DNA of 5,436 nucleotides from Bacteroidia bacterium (GTDB lineage Bacteria; Bacteroidota; Bacteroidia; Bacteroidales; Azobacteroidaceae), in contig BNTU01000161.1 in assembly GCA_025996835.1 (NCBI GenBank), forward strand, positions 1-5,436. The letters run 5' to 3'. The notes under the pieces are model-generated. The model searched no databases and was not told the origin of the DNA. It saw only the letters and a list, made by a program, of their open reading frames with translations. Position 1 is the stretch's first letter. Each line of letters starts with the position of its first letter. The position numbers and the translations under genes were made by a program. Below are positions 5,316 to 5,436 of the stretch, one piece after another.

Positions 5316-5408
5316 TCTGAACTTTGATTTTTGTATGATTTCATTGATTTTTTATGATTGTTTTGAATCATAGAAATCAATAAAATCATCTTGAAATCAC
5401 AGTTCAGA
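5316..5408. repeat. Long imperfect inverted repeat with roughly helical-turn TGATTT spacing
   Basis: The left arm reads tctgaactttgattt onward from 5316; the complement of the right arm reads tctgaactgtgattt from 5408. The arms, about 44 bases each, match at about 85% with one single-base bulge and a short loop near 5360. TGATT words recur every 9-11 bases in each arm. The transcript could form a long hairpin directly after the upstream stop codon, suitable for termination or 3' end protection. Confidence 0.8.
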
Positions 5409-5436
5409 TTATTTTTTCACCACTTTCAAAGTCTGC
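5409..5436 (-). CDS. C-terminal end of an upstream gene, possibly a type IX secretion sorting tail (partial)
   Basis: One minus frame entering from the window edge reads QTLKVVKK followed by TAA at 5411-5409. Endings of this kind (K-V-V/I-K-K) are typical of type A C-terminal sorting domains of Bacteroidota proteins secreted by the type IX system. The dispersed repeat starts immediately after the stop, as expected for a gene boundary. Only eight residues are visible, and another frame (ADFESGEKII, stop at 5406-5404) is also open, so both the existence of the gene and its nature are tentative. Confidence 0.35.

Larger units (their letters stand above)
5212..5408 (-). repeat. Dispersed modular repeat, copy C, between the upstream gene and TA3
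   Basis: This is the longest copy. In transcription order: a long imperfect inverted repeat bounded by TCTGAAC and GTTCAGA (5408-5316), then an AGGATT hairpin module (5311-5276), then TTCAGACAAAAATTGCC and the promoter. The words TTCAGACAAAA occur at both inner module joints, giving a modular look. The copy starts at the stop codon of the preceding partial gene and ends 24 bases before the TA3 start, so it makes up practically the whole intergenic region. Confidence 0.85.

Noticed and set aside
5195..5389. Minus-strand 64-codon ORF just upstream of TA3
   Set aside because: It lies entirely in repeat copy C and its promoter, and its Lys/Ile/Asn/Ser-rich product is a translation of the repeat words; the NPVNPF stretch echoes the toxin C-terminus but does not make it a gene.
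4391..5408. CRISPR array
   Set aside because: The repeats are hundreds of bases apart, contain promoters and hairpins, and flank protein-coding genes; there is no regular short spacer pattern and no cas gene.
3201..5408. Insertion sequence or MITE with terminal inverted repeats and target duplication
   Set aside because: Inverted repeats exist inside copies, but I could not find consistent termini or flanking target duplications shared by copies A to D, and no transposase is present.

Overview
The window looks like Bacteroidota DNA. Promoters fit the TTG-N19-TAnnTTTG pattern of that phylum, gene starts lack a well-spaced Shine-Dalgarno sequence, the kinase has the four-helix LytS-like N-terminus common in Bacteroidota, and the partial gene at the right edge may end in a type IX secretion tail. 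Every supported gene lies on the minus strand, so transcription runs from position 5436 towards 1.

Right part (about 3100-5436, visibly AT-rich): the last codons of an incomplete upstream gene, then three consecutive small two-gene toxin-antitoxin loci. TA3 (5188 to 4566) is a 66-residue putative antitoxin with a PIN-domain toxin, joined by a GTGA overlap. TA2 (4367 to 3749) is a 74-residue AbrB/VapB-like antitoxin with a VapC-type PIN toxin, overlapping by 14 bases. TA1 (3671 to 3312) has an intact 70-residue antitoxin, but its PIN toxin is broken: only the first 17 or so codons and the last 34 or so remain, in different frames. All three antitoxins are preceded by an almost identical 46-47 base promoter block (3697-3742, 4391-4437, 5212-5258) with the -7 box 27-29 bases from the start codon. 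Before TA3 and TA2 this block is the end of a longer modular repeat containing hairpins and short words ending in TTCAGA. A fourth, partial copy without the promoter block lies at 3201-3265.

Left part (1-3096, GC-richer): a predicted surface lipoprotein of 865 residues, with two CarboxypepD_reg-like domains followed by a long Cthe_2159-type right-handed beta-helix that probably binds polysaccharide. Seven bases after its stop begins a LytS/YehU-type sensor histidine kinase, cut by the window edge after 163 codons. The two are probably co-transcribed. The kinase has an unusual His/Met-rich HRPxMP repeat in a predicted periplasmic loop.

The most notable features are the three-module TA array driven by a reused promoter block, the mosaic repeat filling its intergenic gaps, and the decayed toxin next to an intact antitoxin. 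No rRNA, tRNA, CRISPR array or transposase gene was recognised.
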